Shown one piece after another: positions 12,946 through 12,953 of a stretch of DNA of 12,953 nucleotides. The position numbers were made by a program, and so were the translations under genes. The DNA comes from an uncultured Oscillospiraceae bacterium (lineage in GTDB: Bacteria; Bacillota; Clostridia; Oscillospirales; Oscillospiraceae). Position 1 is the first letter of the stretch; each line of letters opens with the position of its first letter. The DNA lies in assembly GCA_934597585.1 (NCBI GenBank), contig CAKTSA010000040.1, forward strand, positions 1 through 12,953, given 5' to 3'. The notes under the pieces are model-generated. The model was not told the DNA's origin. It saw nothing but the letters and a program-made list of their open reading frames with translations, and made no database searches.

Positions 12946-12953
12946 ATGGAAGG
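12946..12953 (+). CDS. First codons of a gene cut by the window end
   Basis: An ATG at 12946 follows GGGGGTG (12934-12940) by 5 bases and lies behind the TATAAT promoter. Only two full codons (Met-Glu) and part of a third are visible, so no function can be given. In B. subtilis dxs follows ispA, making dxs one guess. The separate promoter and guarding inverted repeat fit an independent gene equally well. Confidence 0.45.

Noticed and set aside
1..12953. CRISPR array, tRNA, insertion sequence, toxin-antitoxin or phage genes
   Set aside because: No spaced direct repeats, cloverleaf genes, transposase motifs or small paired unknown genes were seen; almost all sequence is explained by recognised genes.

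Overview
This is a GC-rich chromosomal window from a spore-forming Clostridia-type Firmicute. A gut Oscillospiraceae-like bacterium is my best guess, from high GC, endospore genes and gene order. It holds three blocks: a molybdenum hydroxylase locus, a sporulation operon and a housekeeping operon. I see no tRNA, rRNA, CRISPR array, transposase or phage gene, and no gene-free stretch over 300 bases.

Region 1 (1-4700), purine oxidation. The tail of an upstream plus-strand gene ends at base 90. It converges on mocA (minus strand), a molybdenum-cofactor cytidylyltransferase, across a perfect hairpin. mocA is divergent from xdhA-xdhB-xdhC, which encode the Moco, FAD and 2x[2Fe-2S] subunits of a xanthine dehydrogenase in the same order and at nearly the same sizes as Escherichia coli XdhABC. 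The 235-bp divergent gap carries a near-consensus SigA promoter for mocA and an extended -10 promoter for xdh. MocA would make the cytosine-dinucleotide form of Moco that XdhA needs. The operon closes with a strong intrinsic terminator.

Region 2 (4720-9420), sporulation. The complete eight-gene spoIIIAA-AH operon builds the mother-cell side of the feeding-tube channel between mother cell and forespore. A near-consensus sigma-E promoter precedes it, and most genes overlap by 1-4 bases.

Region 3 (9421-12953). A cluster of three GC-rich hairpins, possibly a dispersed intergenic repeat, is followed by a SigA-type promoter and then yqhY (Asp23 family), nusB, xseA, xseB and ispA. The order spoIIIA, yqhY, nusB, xseA, xseB, ispA matches Bacillus subtilis except that accB-accC and folD are absent. 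The window ends 8 bases into a further gene. Its consensus -10 box lies inside a 16-bp-arm inverted repeat that also covers the ribosome binding site, which is the most unusual structure here.

I found no wholly new system. The points worth checking are regulatory: the 12901-12943 inverted repeat, the hairpin cluster at 9424-9526, a possible self-masked ribosome binding site in the xdhA leader, and the weak hairpin between nusB and xseA.
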